Shown here piece after piece: positions 8,818 through 14,968 of a stretch of 14,968 nt of DNA. The notes under the pieces are model-generated. The model ran no database searches and was not told the origin of the DNA. It saw nothing but the letters and a program-made list of their open reading frames with translations. Each line of letters opens with the position of its first letter. Position 1 is the first letter of the stretch. The DNA is from an uncultured Saprospiraceae bacterium (lineage in GTDB: Bacteria; Bacteroidota; Bacteroidia; Chitinophagales; Saprospiraceae), in NCBI GenBank assembly GCA_937969485.1, contig CALBVQ010000081.1:1-14968 (forward strand), read 5' to 3'. Both the position numbers and the translations under genes were made by a program.

Positions 8818-8826
8818 TGTGGATAA
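8818..8826 (-). promoter_or_regulatory. Consensus DnaA box
   Basis: The minus strand reads TTATCCACA, a perfect DnaA box. Immediately to its right on the + strand is a tract of about 60 bp that is overwhelmingly A/T. It also overlaps the transcription start that would follow from the -7-like box at 8830-8837. I find no second exact box in the gap, so an origin is not supported; DnaA control of the TPR promoter or chance are both possible. Confidence 0.4.
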
Positions 8827-8829
8827 CAT

Positions 8830-8837
8830 CAAATATA
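8830..8837 (-). promoter_or_regulatory. Possible -7 box upstream of the TPR-barrel operon
   Basis: The minus strand reads TATATTTG, matching TAnnTTTG exactly, 111 bp upstream of the TPR gene start. No TTG occurs at the expected -33 spacing, and the surroundings are so AT-rich that chance matches are likely. If real, it gives a leader of about 100 nt. Confidence 0.3.
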
Positions 8838-9240
8838 TGAATACTTTATAGATTATAATAAATTATGATGTGTTATCTTATGTAAATTGGGTCCCTAAGG
8901 CCTTTGAGTGAAGTTTACAGTGCTTTAGCAACATCCGATAAAAACGCATATTTCTAGTAAATAATAAGGAAAGAGAAATTATGGAAACAGCAGAACCGGC
9001 GTACTAGCTTACTCAGTCTGATAAAATAGAGCAAAAAAAGTAATTCAGCTGCTCAACAATTCTCGACGTACCAATATACTGACTAAAGAGGGCGGGATGG
9101 TGAAATGATGAGTAGTTTGCATTACTTAATCTCCGTATTTGAGCAAATGTCCTTTGATATTTTTTTATTACCATTTCATTAAATAGGCAGCTCATATTAT
9201 CAAAAAATGTTATACTTGCTAAAATTAAAAAGGAATACGA

Positions 9241-10140
9241 ATGAAAAAAACATCTATAGTACTTTTAGCAGCGGGAATGGGGTCTAGATATGGTTCTTTA
9301 AAGCAGATGGATGAATTTGGCCCAAATGGTGAAACGATAATGGATTATTCCATTTATGATGCTAAACGGGCTGGTTTTAATCATATCGTGTTTATTATCA
9401 GAGAAGCCTTCAAAGAAGCGTTTACAGAAAAATTTGCTAATCGATTCGGGGATGATATGACTGTTGACTTCGTTACTCAAGAGCTTCATAAATCAACAGG
9501 TGACTTTGCTGTTCCTGAAACTAGAGAAAAGCCATGGGGGACTGCACATGCTTTGCTAATGGCTCAAGAAGTAGTCGATGGAAATTTTGCGATCATTAAT
9601 GCTGATGACTACTACGGTGTCGAGTCCTATGAAACATTGTATTCTTTTTTGAATTCTGATTCAGAAGAATATTGCATAATTGCCTATGAGCTAAAAAACA
9701 CACTTAGTGATCACGGACATGTGAATAGAGGAGTTTGTAAGTTAGATAAAGACGGAAACTTAGTTGATGTTGAGGAGTGCATAGCAATCCGCAGGGAAGA
9801 ATCTGGCAAAATCACCTACCCTACAGCTGAGGGCTCAAATGAATTAACGGAGACGACGAATGTAAGCATGAACATGTTTGGGTTTCGTTCTTCGTATTTC
9901 GGCTTAGCACAAAGAGAATTTGACAATTTCCTCAAAGAGAGAGGAAATGAAGAAAAAAGCGAATTTTATATCCCAGCGGTACTAGACAAAGGAATCAAGA
10001 ACAAGTCATTAAAAATAAAGGTACTTACATCTCCTAGTCAATGGTTTGGTGTAACCTATAAAGACGACAAGCCCCACGTCCAAGCTCGTTTTAAGGAGCT
10101 AATTTCGAAAAACGTCTATCCAGAAAATCTTTGGGGATAG
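9241..10140 (+). CDS. Nucleotidyltransferase (NTP_transferase family), sugar-phosphate type
   Basis: The 299-aa protein opens with the nucleotide-binding signature LLAAGMGSRYGSLKQMD (residues 8-24; Gly12, Gly14, Arg16, Lys21). This corresponds to the LAAGxGTR...K loop of UTP/dTTP-dependent sugar-1-phosphate nucleotidyltransferases. GTAHALLMAQ follows at about 100, and the metal-binding Asp pair NADDYYG at 120-126. The C-terminal half is mixed alpha/beta with no hexapeptide repeats. The family joins NTP and a sugar 1-phosphate to give NDP-sugar and pyrophosphate. The exact sugar is not readable from sequence; UDP-sugar formation (GalU-like or N-acetylhexosamine-type) is the natural guess. It is transcribed alone, and neither neighbour is a sugar gene. 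The ATG at 9241 is preceded by AAAAAGGA. The next gene is convergent, 84 bp away, with no strong terminator between them. Confidence 0.85.
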   Translation: MKKTSIVLLAAGMGSRYGSLKQMDEFGPNGETIMDYSIYDAKRAGFNHIVFIIREAFKEAFTEKFANRFGDDMTVDFVTQELHKSTGDFAVPETREKPWGTAHALLMAQEVVDGNFAIINADDYYGVESYETLYSFLNSDSEEYCIIAYELKNTLSDHGHVNRGVCKLDKDGNLVDVEECIAIRREESGKITYPTAEGSNELTETTNVSMNMFGFRSSYFGLAQREFDNFLKERGNEEKSEFYIPAVLDKGIKNKSLKIKVLTSPSQWFGVTYKDDKPHVQARFKELISKNVYPENLWG

Positions 10141-10224
10141 ATAAAAGGAACAAGCATCACATGCAATGAGTTAGCACTACAGCGTCTCTTCATATCTCAA
10201 TTATGAATTATTGCGGATTACCAA

Positions 10225-11259
10225 TCATTTATAATGATTAGCAAATTTCTCCTTGATTACGGGATAAATATCATCGAACGCAATGGCGATTCCTACTTCA
10301 GTGGTATCTCCAAAAGATTGATGGCGAAATGCACCAAAATAATACATATTCTCTAAATCTACCATTCGATTATAGACTGCCATTATGGGAACAATATTTA
10401 CAGAATATTCTTTTCTTAGATTCAAGAACAAACCTTTGAATATGTCTGTAGATAGTAATTCCTTTTGAGTCTCAGTCAATTCGCCTTCATCGATTTTTTC
10501 ACCTTCCACAACGGACACATCCTCACTCGCATTCCAATATTTTTGGGCGCAAGCCAAAAAGAACTTGTCAGCTCCCGTCAACTCATATATTTTATACAAT
10601 GTAACTTTTCCGAAATACCCCTTATACGATGGATTAGTGGCATAGATATAGCCCAGACCATGCAATACATAATCAAAACTCTGCTTGCGCTCTCGCTCTT
10701 TATAGTACGGATTGATAAACGATCGACCTAGCTCTATCCAAAGCTCTTCTTTCCACTTTTCTGAAAAATCGAAGTGAGCTCCAACTGGGCCTTGCGAATA
10801 GCTATCCCTGTGATGCTCCATATATCGATAGCCACCGATAATACTAGCAATCGGCTCATCATAATCCGGATTCAGAATCATCAATTGTTTCATTTCTGGC
10901 AAAGAATCAAATTCGTCCGTATCGAAATCACCTACACCTCCACCTTCATTTCTGAAAGCCCATTCACGAATGATTGTAAGAAGTCTAATTAGTTCAGGAT
11001 ATGCATCCCATGCGACAAGAGAAATAACGTACTTTGTTTCTTGTATAATTGATCCTTGATCCTTCGCCAACTTGCATATATCCTCGACCTCCTTCTTGAA
11101 TACTTTACTATCAATCGAGTGAAAAATCTGTTGCCTGACTGTTTCCTCTTCAAGAAAAGGAAAAACAGGGACTACGTTGTACATGGACTTCTTCTCATCG
11201 AAAAAATCGCGAGGATCGGCATTGAGAGCTTCCGCTTTAAGCAGATTTATTTGTCCCAT
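10225..11259 (-). CDS. GNAT-type N-acyltransferase (OlsB/GlsB, hemolysin-like) for amino-acid lipids
   Basis: The 344-aa protein carries the OlsB-like acyl-ACP-dependent GNAT fold. It has a FRNEGGGVGDFDTDEFD segment (102-118), QLMIL, then the core strand ASIIGGYRYM (138-147), and ELGRSFINPYYK (177-187), the counterpart of the ELSRxxVxPxYR motif. Family members N-acylate an amino acid (ornithine in OlsB, glycine in Bacteroides GlsB) with a 3-hydroxy fatty acid. The ~80-residue N-terminal extension and a C-terminal third beyond the GNAT core make it longer than OlsB. The upstream gene is the matching PlsC-type O-acyltransferase; its stop is read through this gene's start (13-bp overlap). The two together look like the GlsB/GlsA or OlsB/OlsA pair. 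The amino acid used cannot be told from sequence. It is the last gene of the folD operon; a short AATCATT/AATGATT palindrome spans the stop but lacks a U-tract. Confidence 0.82.
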   Translation of the reverse strand: MGQINLLKAEALNADPRDFFDEKKSMYNVVPVFPFLEEETVRQQIFHSIDSKVFKKEVEDICKLAKDQGSIIQETKYVISLVAWDAYPELIRLLTIIREWAFRNEGGGVGDFDTDEFDSLPEMKQLMILNPDYDEPIASIIGGYRYMEHHRDSYSQGPVGAHFDFSEKWKEELWIELGRSFINPYYKERERKQSFDYVLHGLGYIYATNPSYKGYFGKVTLYKIYELTGADKFFLACAQKYWNASEDVSVVEGEKIDEGELTETQKELLSTDIFKGLFLNLRKEYSVNIVPIMAVYNRMVDLENMYYFGAFRHQSFGDTTEVGIAIAFDDIYPVIKEKFANHYK

Positions 11260-12098
11260 ATTATTGATTGATTTGTGGCTGATAAATTGTAGACGGACTC
11301 ATACAAGTCATCAGCAAGTATTCTATTTTTCTTTAAGTCACCTGGTGTATAGTGTTGACTCCATTCTTCGAAAGGTATGTTTCTTGACGCATACATGTCA
11401 ATATCTCTTCCACTTTGTTTAAAGATTTCCCTTAATTGAAACAAATTCTCAAGAGGAACCTTTTTCAAAGATGGGTTATTCTCCCTTATTTTTGCTACTT
11501 TATAGAACAAAGGCGTGTTAGCAGTTATTATATTCATCACAATAATAGGCGTTTTATAAGTATAAGCGTAGTCTAAAAAAGTTGTTCTCCATCGACGATC
11601 AACCAACTCTCCCGCCTCATTATATCTACTATTTTTTCCCGCAGCATAAAACACTACCAATCGATTAGCCATGTATGCATCATCTATTGCATTCATATCT
11701 ACTTTTTCAGTTGACCTAAGTAGATCTACTGGAATAACTAAATCAACCACAGGTTTTACACAGATCAGTTTATTAGCCAAAATAGAGAAATCTTGCCTCC
11801 TCTCCCATAAAGCCGCTATTGCACCTACTACATCCGCTCCGCCTGGATGATTAGCGCATAAAGTTACCGGCCCAGAGCTTGGAATATTTTCAATGTTATG
11901 TATTTTGTGACCAAATCCTATATCCTTGGTTACTGCTTGAATAAACTCTCCTCCCTCTAGATGCTTATACTTCTTTAGCAATCTGTTCGTCCGCCCTATC
12001 CGAAGGAACTTCAAATTGAACAATACAAAGTTGGCAATTCCCTTTTTCCATGATGGCCAATTTGGCTTTAAGATATCAATGTCATACTTTTCAATCAA
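11247..12098 (-). CDS. PlsC-like acyltransferase (GlsA/OlsA-type)
   Basis: The 283-aa protein has the lysophospholipid acyltransferase HX4D motif as NHPGGAD (His84, Asp89) and a second block FYAAGKNSR (150-158), in the place of the glycerophosphate-binding FPEGTRS motif. A further conserved stretch is RRWRTTFLDYAY, with basic residues. PlsC enzymes O-acylate a lyso-lipid; next to an OlsB-like GNAT, the expected substrate is the 3-hydroxyl of an N-acyl amino acid. There is no obvious transmembrane span, so it is probably peripheral on the inner membrane. The start is a TTG at 12098 that overlaps the prmA stop as TTGA. The frame is closed just upstream by TAA, with no ATG before residue 135, so TTG is the only reasonable start. 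An alternative role in phosphatidic acid synthesis is possible but less favoured by context. Confidence 0.83.
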   Translation of the reverse strand: MIEKYDIDILKPNWPSWKKGIANFVLFNLKFLRIGRTNRLLKKYKHLEGGEFIQAVTKDIGFGHKIHNIENIPSSGPVTLCANHPGGADVVGAIAALWERRQDFSILANKLICVKPVVDLVIPVDLLRSTEKVDMNAIDDAYMANRLVVFYAAGKNSRYNEAGELVDRRWRTTFLDYAYTYKTPIIVMNIITANTPLFYKVAKIRENNPSLKKVPLENLFQLREIFKQSGRDIDMYASRNIPFEEWSQHYTPGDLKKNRILADDLYESVYNLSATNQSIIWDK

Positions 12099-12922
12099 AA
12101 TGTTCGCTTTTTTAATTTATAACATAACCACTTCCCCTTTTGTCGTCGTTCTTCTATCGTAAAATGTTTCAGATATGCTTCTTCAACAATAGTCGCATCT
12201 TGCTCCAAAACGCCACTCATCAATAGAATGGAATTATTCGTCATCAATCCTTGTATCTCTTCTTCATACTTCAACAAAACGCCGCGATTGATATTCGCTA
12301 GTACAACCTCATAATTCGTGTTTGGCACATCCTCCACACCCCCAAGATAAACCTTGTATTCGACATTATTCATCTGCATGTGCTCTCGGGCGTTTTCAAA
12401 ACTTGGCTCTTCGATATCAATTGCATCTATCATGCCTGCTTCAAGCTGCGCTGCAAAAACAGATAAAATTCCAGAACCACAACCTAAATCCAATACTTTT
12501 TTACCATTAAAATCAACCTGTGACATCATCTCTATCATCATATAAGTTGTCTCATGATGCCCTGTCCCAAAAGCCATTTTTGGGGCAATTTCTATGTAAT
12601 GTTTGAACCCTTCCTCCTTTACATGAAAGCCAGCATGAATAAAACAGATCTCCTCAATTTTGACAGGAGTGAAACTCTCTTCCCACTTGGCATTCCAGTT
12701 GACCTCTTCTGGGAAGGTCAATTCATAAGACTTAATACTCTTACCTTTCAATTCCTCGAGCGCTATTTCCAACTCAGCTTTACCAATTAATTCTTCATCA
12801 AAAAAGGCCTTGATAACATCTTCATCTTCCCATAGTGAGTCGCAAGGCAGCTGGTACAATTTTCCTAAAAGCACTTCGTATTGCTTTTGATCGTATGTCA
12901 ATTCAACTTGCATAAATGCCAT
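12095..12922 (-). CDS. prmA: Ribosomal protein L11 methyltransferase
   Basis: The 275-aa protein matches PrmA in length and motifs. It has an N-terminal substrate-recognition domain (1 to about 100), then PKMAFGTGHHETT (114-126), the SAM-binding motif I VLDLGCGSGILS (143-154), the acidic residue ending motif II AIDIEEP, and VLANINRGVLL (207-217), the NIxxxxL catalytic-loop signature of the family. PrmA trimethylates lysines and the N-terminus of ribosomal protein L11 with S-adenosylmethionine in the cytoplasm. The ATG at 12922 begins 1 bp after the folD stop; a second ATG at 12913 would sit at better distance from AGGA and is an equal alternative. Tight linkage to folD (one-carbon units) and to the downstream acyltransferase (4-nt overlap) indicates one operon. 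Confidence 0.93.
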   Translation of the reverse strand: MAFMQVELTYDQKQYEVLLGKLYQLPCDSLWEDEDVIKAFFDEELIGKAELEIALEELKGKSIKSYELTFPEEVNWNAKWEESFTPVKIEEICFIHAGFHVKEEGFKHYIEIAPKMAFGTGHHETTYMMIEMMSQVDFNGKKVLDLGCGSGILSVFAAQLEAGMIDAIDIEEPSFENAREHMQMNNVEYKVYLGGVEDVPNTNYEVVLANINRGVLLKYEEEIQGLMTNNSILLMSGVLEQDATIVEEAYLKHFTIEERRQKGKWLCYKLKKRTF

Positions 12923-12923
12923 C

Positions 12924-13793
12924 CTATTTTTGTTTAGCGGCTTTGAGAGTATTCATCATCAATGCTGTTACTGTCATGGGGCCAACTCCTTTGGGAACTG
13001 GCGTGATATATGAGCTCTTTCCATAAACTGAATCGTAATCAACATCACCAACCAGACGATATCCGCTTTTTCGACTATCGTCCTCTACTCTATTAATTCC
13101 CACATCGATTACTACCGCACCTTCTTTAACCATATCAGCTGATATGAAATTAGGAATTCCTATAGCAGCAATAAGAATATCTGCACGGAGGCACTCCGAG
13201 GCTATGTCTTTTGTTCTTGAATGAGTCAAGGTAACAGTACAATTTCCAGGATATGCCTTTCTTGATAGTAATATACTCATGGGTGTACCTACAATATTAG
13301 ACCGTCCCACAACCACACAATGCTTTCCAGAAGTTTCTATTTCATAACGCTGTAACATTGTCATAATACCGTAAGGTGTGGCTGGAAGAAAGGCATCTAA
13401 GCCTTGAGCCATCTTTCCGAAATTAACGGGATGAAAACCATCTACATCTTTACGGGGATCAATAGCCATAGTTACCTTATCTTCATCAATATGCTCAGGC
13501 AAGGGTAGCTGCACGATAAAGCCGTCAACGTCCTCATTTTCATTGAGATCAGCGATAATCTCTAATAGCTCCTCCTCAGTAATTGAAGAATCTTTCCTGA
13601 TCAACGTCGACTCAAATCCAGCACCTTCACAAAAGCGCACCTTATTTCTGACGTAAGAAGCACTTGCTGGATTATCACCAACTAGAACTGCAGCTAAATG
13701 GGGAATATTTCCACCACGTTCTCTTATTGCATCAACCTCTAGCTTAAGCTCTCCCTTTATCGTTTCTGCCAGTCCTTTACCATCTATTATCAT
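12924..13793 (-). CDS. folD: Bifunctional methylenetetrahydrofolate dehydrogenase / methenyltetrahydrofolate cyclohydrolase
   Basis: The 289-aa enzyme interconverts 5,10-methylene-, 5,10-methenyl- and 10-formyl-THF with NADP. Visible signatures are YVRNK (catalytic Tyr47 and Lys51), DGFIVQLPLP (90-99), RKDVDGFHP (114-122), the nucleotide-binding loop GRSNIVGTP (163-171), VIDVGIN, and the C-terminal PVPKGVGPMT (265-274). The last is usually PVPGGVGPMT, so Lys268 stands where Gly is common. I place the start at the ATG 13793, which gives MIIDGK, the family's usual beginning. The frame extends to a TTG at 13829, but that codon falls inside the -7 box. The leader would then be about 27 nt. It is first in the folD-prmA-acyltransferase-GNAT operon. 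Confidence 0.95.
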   Translation of the reverse strand: MIIDGKGLAETIKGELKLEVDAIRERGGNIPHLAAVLVGDNPASASYVRNKVRFCEGAGFESTLIRKDSSITEEELLEIIADLNENEDVDGFIVQLPLPEHIDEDKVTMAIDPRKDVDGFHPVNFGKMAQGLDAFLPATPYGIMTMLQRYEIETSGKHCVVVGRSNIVGTPMSILLSRKAYPGNCTVTLTHSRTKDIASECLRADILIAAIGIPNFISADMVKEGAVVIDVGINRVEDDSRKSGYRLVGDVDYDSVYGKSSYITPVPKGVGPMTVTALMMNTLKAAKQK

Positions 13794-13826
13794 ATGATTT
13801 TCATTTAAGTTTCCGTAAATTTCAAG

Positions 13827-13834
13827 CAAAAGTA
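13827..13834 (-). promoter_or_regulatory. Bacteroidota -7 box for the folD operon
   Basis: The minus strand reads TACTTTTG, an exact TAnnTTTG match. Transcription would start near 13820, about 27 nt upstream of the folD ATG. The -33 region has TTT rather than TTG about 20 nt further up. Like the nrnA box, it lies between the gene and its neighbouring element (B), which argues against element B being a folD riboswitch. Confidence 0.5.
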
Positions 13835-13876
13835 AACAATGAATCTCTTACCGTAAAGGCTGACTCTACAGTTTAT

Positions 13877-14185
13877 CCCGAAATCTGCATTAAGATATCT
13901 ATTACGAGCTGAAACTGCTTCGATAATGAGAACGTCCTGCTCTTTTGATGCTCACCGTGATGGTGACCACGCCTGCGCTTCAAAAGAAATGTTTAGCGTC
14001 CCTTCTCTTTGCATTTCAGCCCAATTTATGTATTAGAGCATTGTAATGAGGCTTGAACTATCAATGAAATATACCTTTTTACGAATGAGGCATAGCACCG
14101 CTATGGTGATCGAGTAAAAATTACCGAATCTCTATATTTCGTAGGTAGTTCAAGAGGTAATAAATTTTCTAATGCATAATTCGGG
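13877..14185 (+). ncRNA. Element B: candidate structured RNA, copy 2 of the 306-309 nt family
   Basis: Second copy of element A, same orientation, with three single-base-scale indels in the 3' third. The closing helix is near perfect here: CCCGAA/TTCGGG (13877-13882/14180-14185) and TGCATTA/TAATGCA (13886-13892/14170-14176). Internal helices: TCTTTTGA/TCAAAAGA (13941-13948/13980-13987, all Watson-Crick, where A has two G-U pairs); TCACC-GTGAT-GGTGA (13952-13966, unchanged); ATTTCA/TGAAAT (14013-14018/14065-14070); CACC-GCTAT-GGTG (14096-14108, C-G where A has U-G); and a 9-bp long-range CTTGAACTA/TAGTTCAAG (14052-14060/14146-14154). The best conserved blocks are about 13893-13910, 13949-13971 and 14023-14079. 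An intrinsic terminator on the minus strand just beyond (14214-14251) should keep transcripts of the surface-protein gene out. Function unknown. Confidence 0.57.
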
Positions 14186-14213
14186 CTTAGATTATTTGGG
14201 AAAGGTCATCCAA

Positions 14214-14251
14214 ATAAAAAAAACGCCTTCAGATTTTCATCTAAAGACGTT
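14214..14251 (-). terminator. Rho-independent terminator of the type IX-secreted protein gene
   Basis: On the minus strand a 13-bp stem (14251 down to 14222, two or three G-U pairs) carries a GAAA tetraloop and is followed by eight T residues. It begins 21 bp after the stop at 14273. It stops transcription before element B and the folD promoter. Confidence 0.9.
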
Positions 14252-14272
14252 CGTATAGATCATTGATTGATA

Positions 14273-14968
14273 TTATTTTATTATGACAGACTTCATCATT
14301 TGTAAGTCTTCATTTTGTATACTTAAGTAATAAACACCCGCTGGTAGATCCGGAGTAATCATAGTTCTATGATATCCGTCAGAGAACTTATTTATCATGT
14401 ATGTTCCAACACTTCGTCCCTCAGCATTAATCATTCTGCATCCTATTTCTTGTGGGCCATCATATCCTACCAAACTAACTTTAAACAAACCTTCAGTGGG
14501 GTTAGGAGCAACGGTGAATTCTACATCTTGATAATCCTCTATGCCAACAACCACATTGATGGTCTCTTCATATGTACATCCCAGTTCATCCACTACAACT
14601 ACCTCGTACGTCCCTTGCACTAGATTGGTAAATAAAGGGCTACTCTGAAAAGTAACACCACCATCTATTGAATACGTTGTAGCTTCATTTGCACTAGGAA
14701 AATTGATATAAATAGCTGCATCAGCAACTCCAGGAGCCGAAGCATCTTCATACTCAACTTCTGCAACTAAATCATCACAACTAAATGGAACACAAAAGTC
14801 AGCTGTAAAAAACTCACCAAAATTTGGTTCATTTAGAACAACTACAGAAACTCCGTCATCTTGCTTAATTGTAAGATAGGCATCTTGATTAAGTGACCAA
14901 CCATCGCCAAAGGAATCATACAAATTGAATGTGTAACATTCCTCAGGAACACACATTTCAAACATTTC
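14273..14968 (-). CDS. Type IX-secreted surface protein, C-terminal part (5' end outside window)
   Basis: The frame is open to the window edge, so only the last ~231 residues are seen. Numbering starts at the Met at 14965. Residues 10-23 (CYTFNLYDSFGDGWS) form a DSFGDGW-type motif common in secreted Bacteroidota proteins. Residues about 70-140 resemble a SprB repeat: TYSIDGGVTFQSS, LVQGTYEVVVVDELGCTY. Residues 149-230 are a type A C-terminal sorting domain: VAPNPTEGLFKVSL, then DLPAGVYYLSI and the terminal MMKSVIIK. In known systems this domain directs export through the type IX machinery and is cleaved on anchoring to the cell surface. An N-terminal signal peptide and any enzymatic domain would lie upstream. 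The gene ends in a strong terminator. Confidence 0.9.
   Translation of the reverse strand, partial: EMFEMCVPEECYTFNLYDSFGDGWSLNQDAYLTIKQDDGVSVVVLNEPNFGEFFTADFCVPFSCDDLVAEVEYEDASAPGVADAAIYINFPSANEATTYSIDGGVTFQSSPLFTNLVQGTYEVVVVDELGCTYEETINVVVGIEDYQDVEFTVAPNPTEGLFKVSLVGYDGPQEIGCRMINAEGRSVGTYMINKFSDGYHRTMITPDLPAGVYYLSIQNEDLQMMKSVIIK

Larger units (their letters stand above)
8720..9240. other. 521-bp gene-free gap between divergent genes
   Basis: The stretch separates the minus-strand TPR gene from the plus-strand nucleotidyltransferase gene. The left part holds a consensus DnaA box and a very AT-rich tract (about 8827-8887). The middle and right have many stops on both strands. The only frame with a start and a purine-rich leader is an eight-codon METAEPAY reading at about 8981. 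A 60-codon minus-strand frame (9013-9195) has no recognisable motif. Just before the 9241 start, TATACTTG (9211-9218) is one base off the -7 consensus, and AAAAAGGA precedes the ATG. No third copy of the A/B element, tRNA or transposon end is seen. Confidence 0.6.

Noticed and set aside
8981..9007. Eight-codon reading METAEPAY after a purine-rich stretch, possible leader peptide
   Set aside because: Far too short to support as a gene, more than 200 bp from the next start, and no attenuator hairpin follows.
9013..9195. 60-codon minus-strand frame in the 521-bp gap
   Set aside because: No recognisable motif, no promoter or ribosome-binding context, and composition like the surrounding noncoding DNA.
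10223..10240. AATCATT/AATGATT palindrome as a bidirectional terminator between the convergent genes
   Set aside because: Only seven A/T-dominated base pairs with a 3-nt loop, overlapping a stop codon, and no T-tract on either side.
13794..13829. Longer folD start at the TTG 13829
   Set aside because: The codon lies inside the predicted -7 box, and FolD proteins normally begin at MxxxDGK, encoded at 13793.

Overview
The window looks like chromosomal DNA of a Bacteroidota (Flavobacteriia/Cytophagia-type) bacterium. The sequence reasons are a type IX secretion C-terminal sorting domain with a SprB-like repeat, TAnnTTTG-type -7 promoter boxes, AT-rich composition, a large periplasmic TPR protein coupled to an outer-membrane barrel, and a folD-prmA operon that continues into an aminolipid acyltransferase pair. 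I cannot name the genus. I see no tRNA, rRNA, CRISPR array, transposase or phage gene.

Layout. At 1-2415 (+) lies a 5'-truncated protein with two tandem CbbX/SpoVK-type AAA+ ATPase modules behind repeated beta-rich N-terminal units. It converges on nrnA (2435-3472, -), a DHH/DHHA1 oligoribonuclease/pAp phosphatase. At 3473-3993 there is a gene-free stretch holding the nrnA promoter box and element A. At 3994-8719 (-) a signal-peptide TPR protein of 1038 aa overlaps an outer-membrane beta-barrel protein of 542 aa. At 8720-9240 is a 521-bp gap between divergent genes, with one consensus DnaA box beside a very AT-rich tract. At 9241-10140 (+) is a sugar-nucleotidyltransferase-like protein. At 10225-13793 (-) is a tight four-gene operon read folD, prmA, PlsC-like acyltransferase, OlsB/GlsB-like GNAT. 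At 13794-14272 are the folD promoter box, element B and an intrinsic terminator. At 14273-14968 (-) is the C-terminal part of a type IX-secreted protein.

The most unusual content is the pair of gene-free elements A (3649-3954) and B (13877-14185). They are about 80% identical by hand alignment over about 306-309 nt, lie in the same orientation, and show no coding-type substitution pattern. Homology starts and stops at a terminal inverted repeat that would close the whole element as a helix. Internal helices are kept between the copies, some by paired or wobble-compatible changes. I read them as two copies of a structured RNA, more likely encoded on the + strand. A miniature non-autonomous mobile element with terminal inverted repeats is the main alternative. 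I do not recognise a known RNA family.

How the genes fit together. NrnA clears short RNA and pAp. FolD and PrmA serve one-carbon metabolism and ribosomal protein methylation. The two downstream acyltransferases probably make an N-acylated amino-acid membrane lipid (glycine or ornithine type). The TPR/barrel pair and the type IX cargo belong to the cell envelope and surface.
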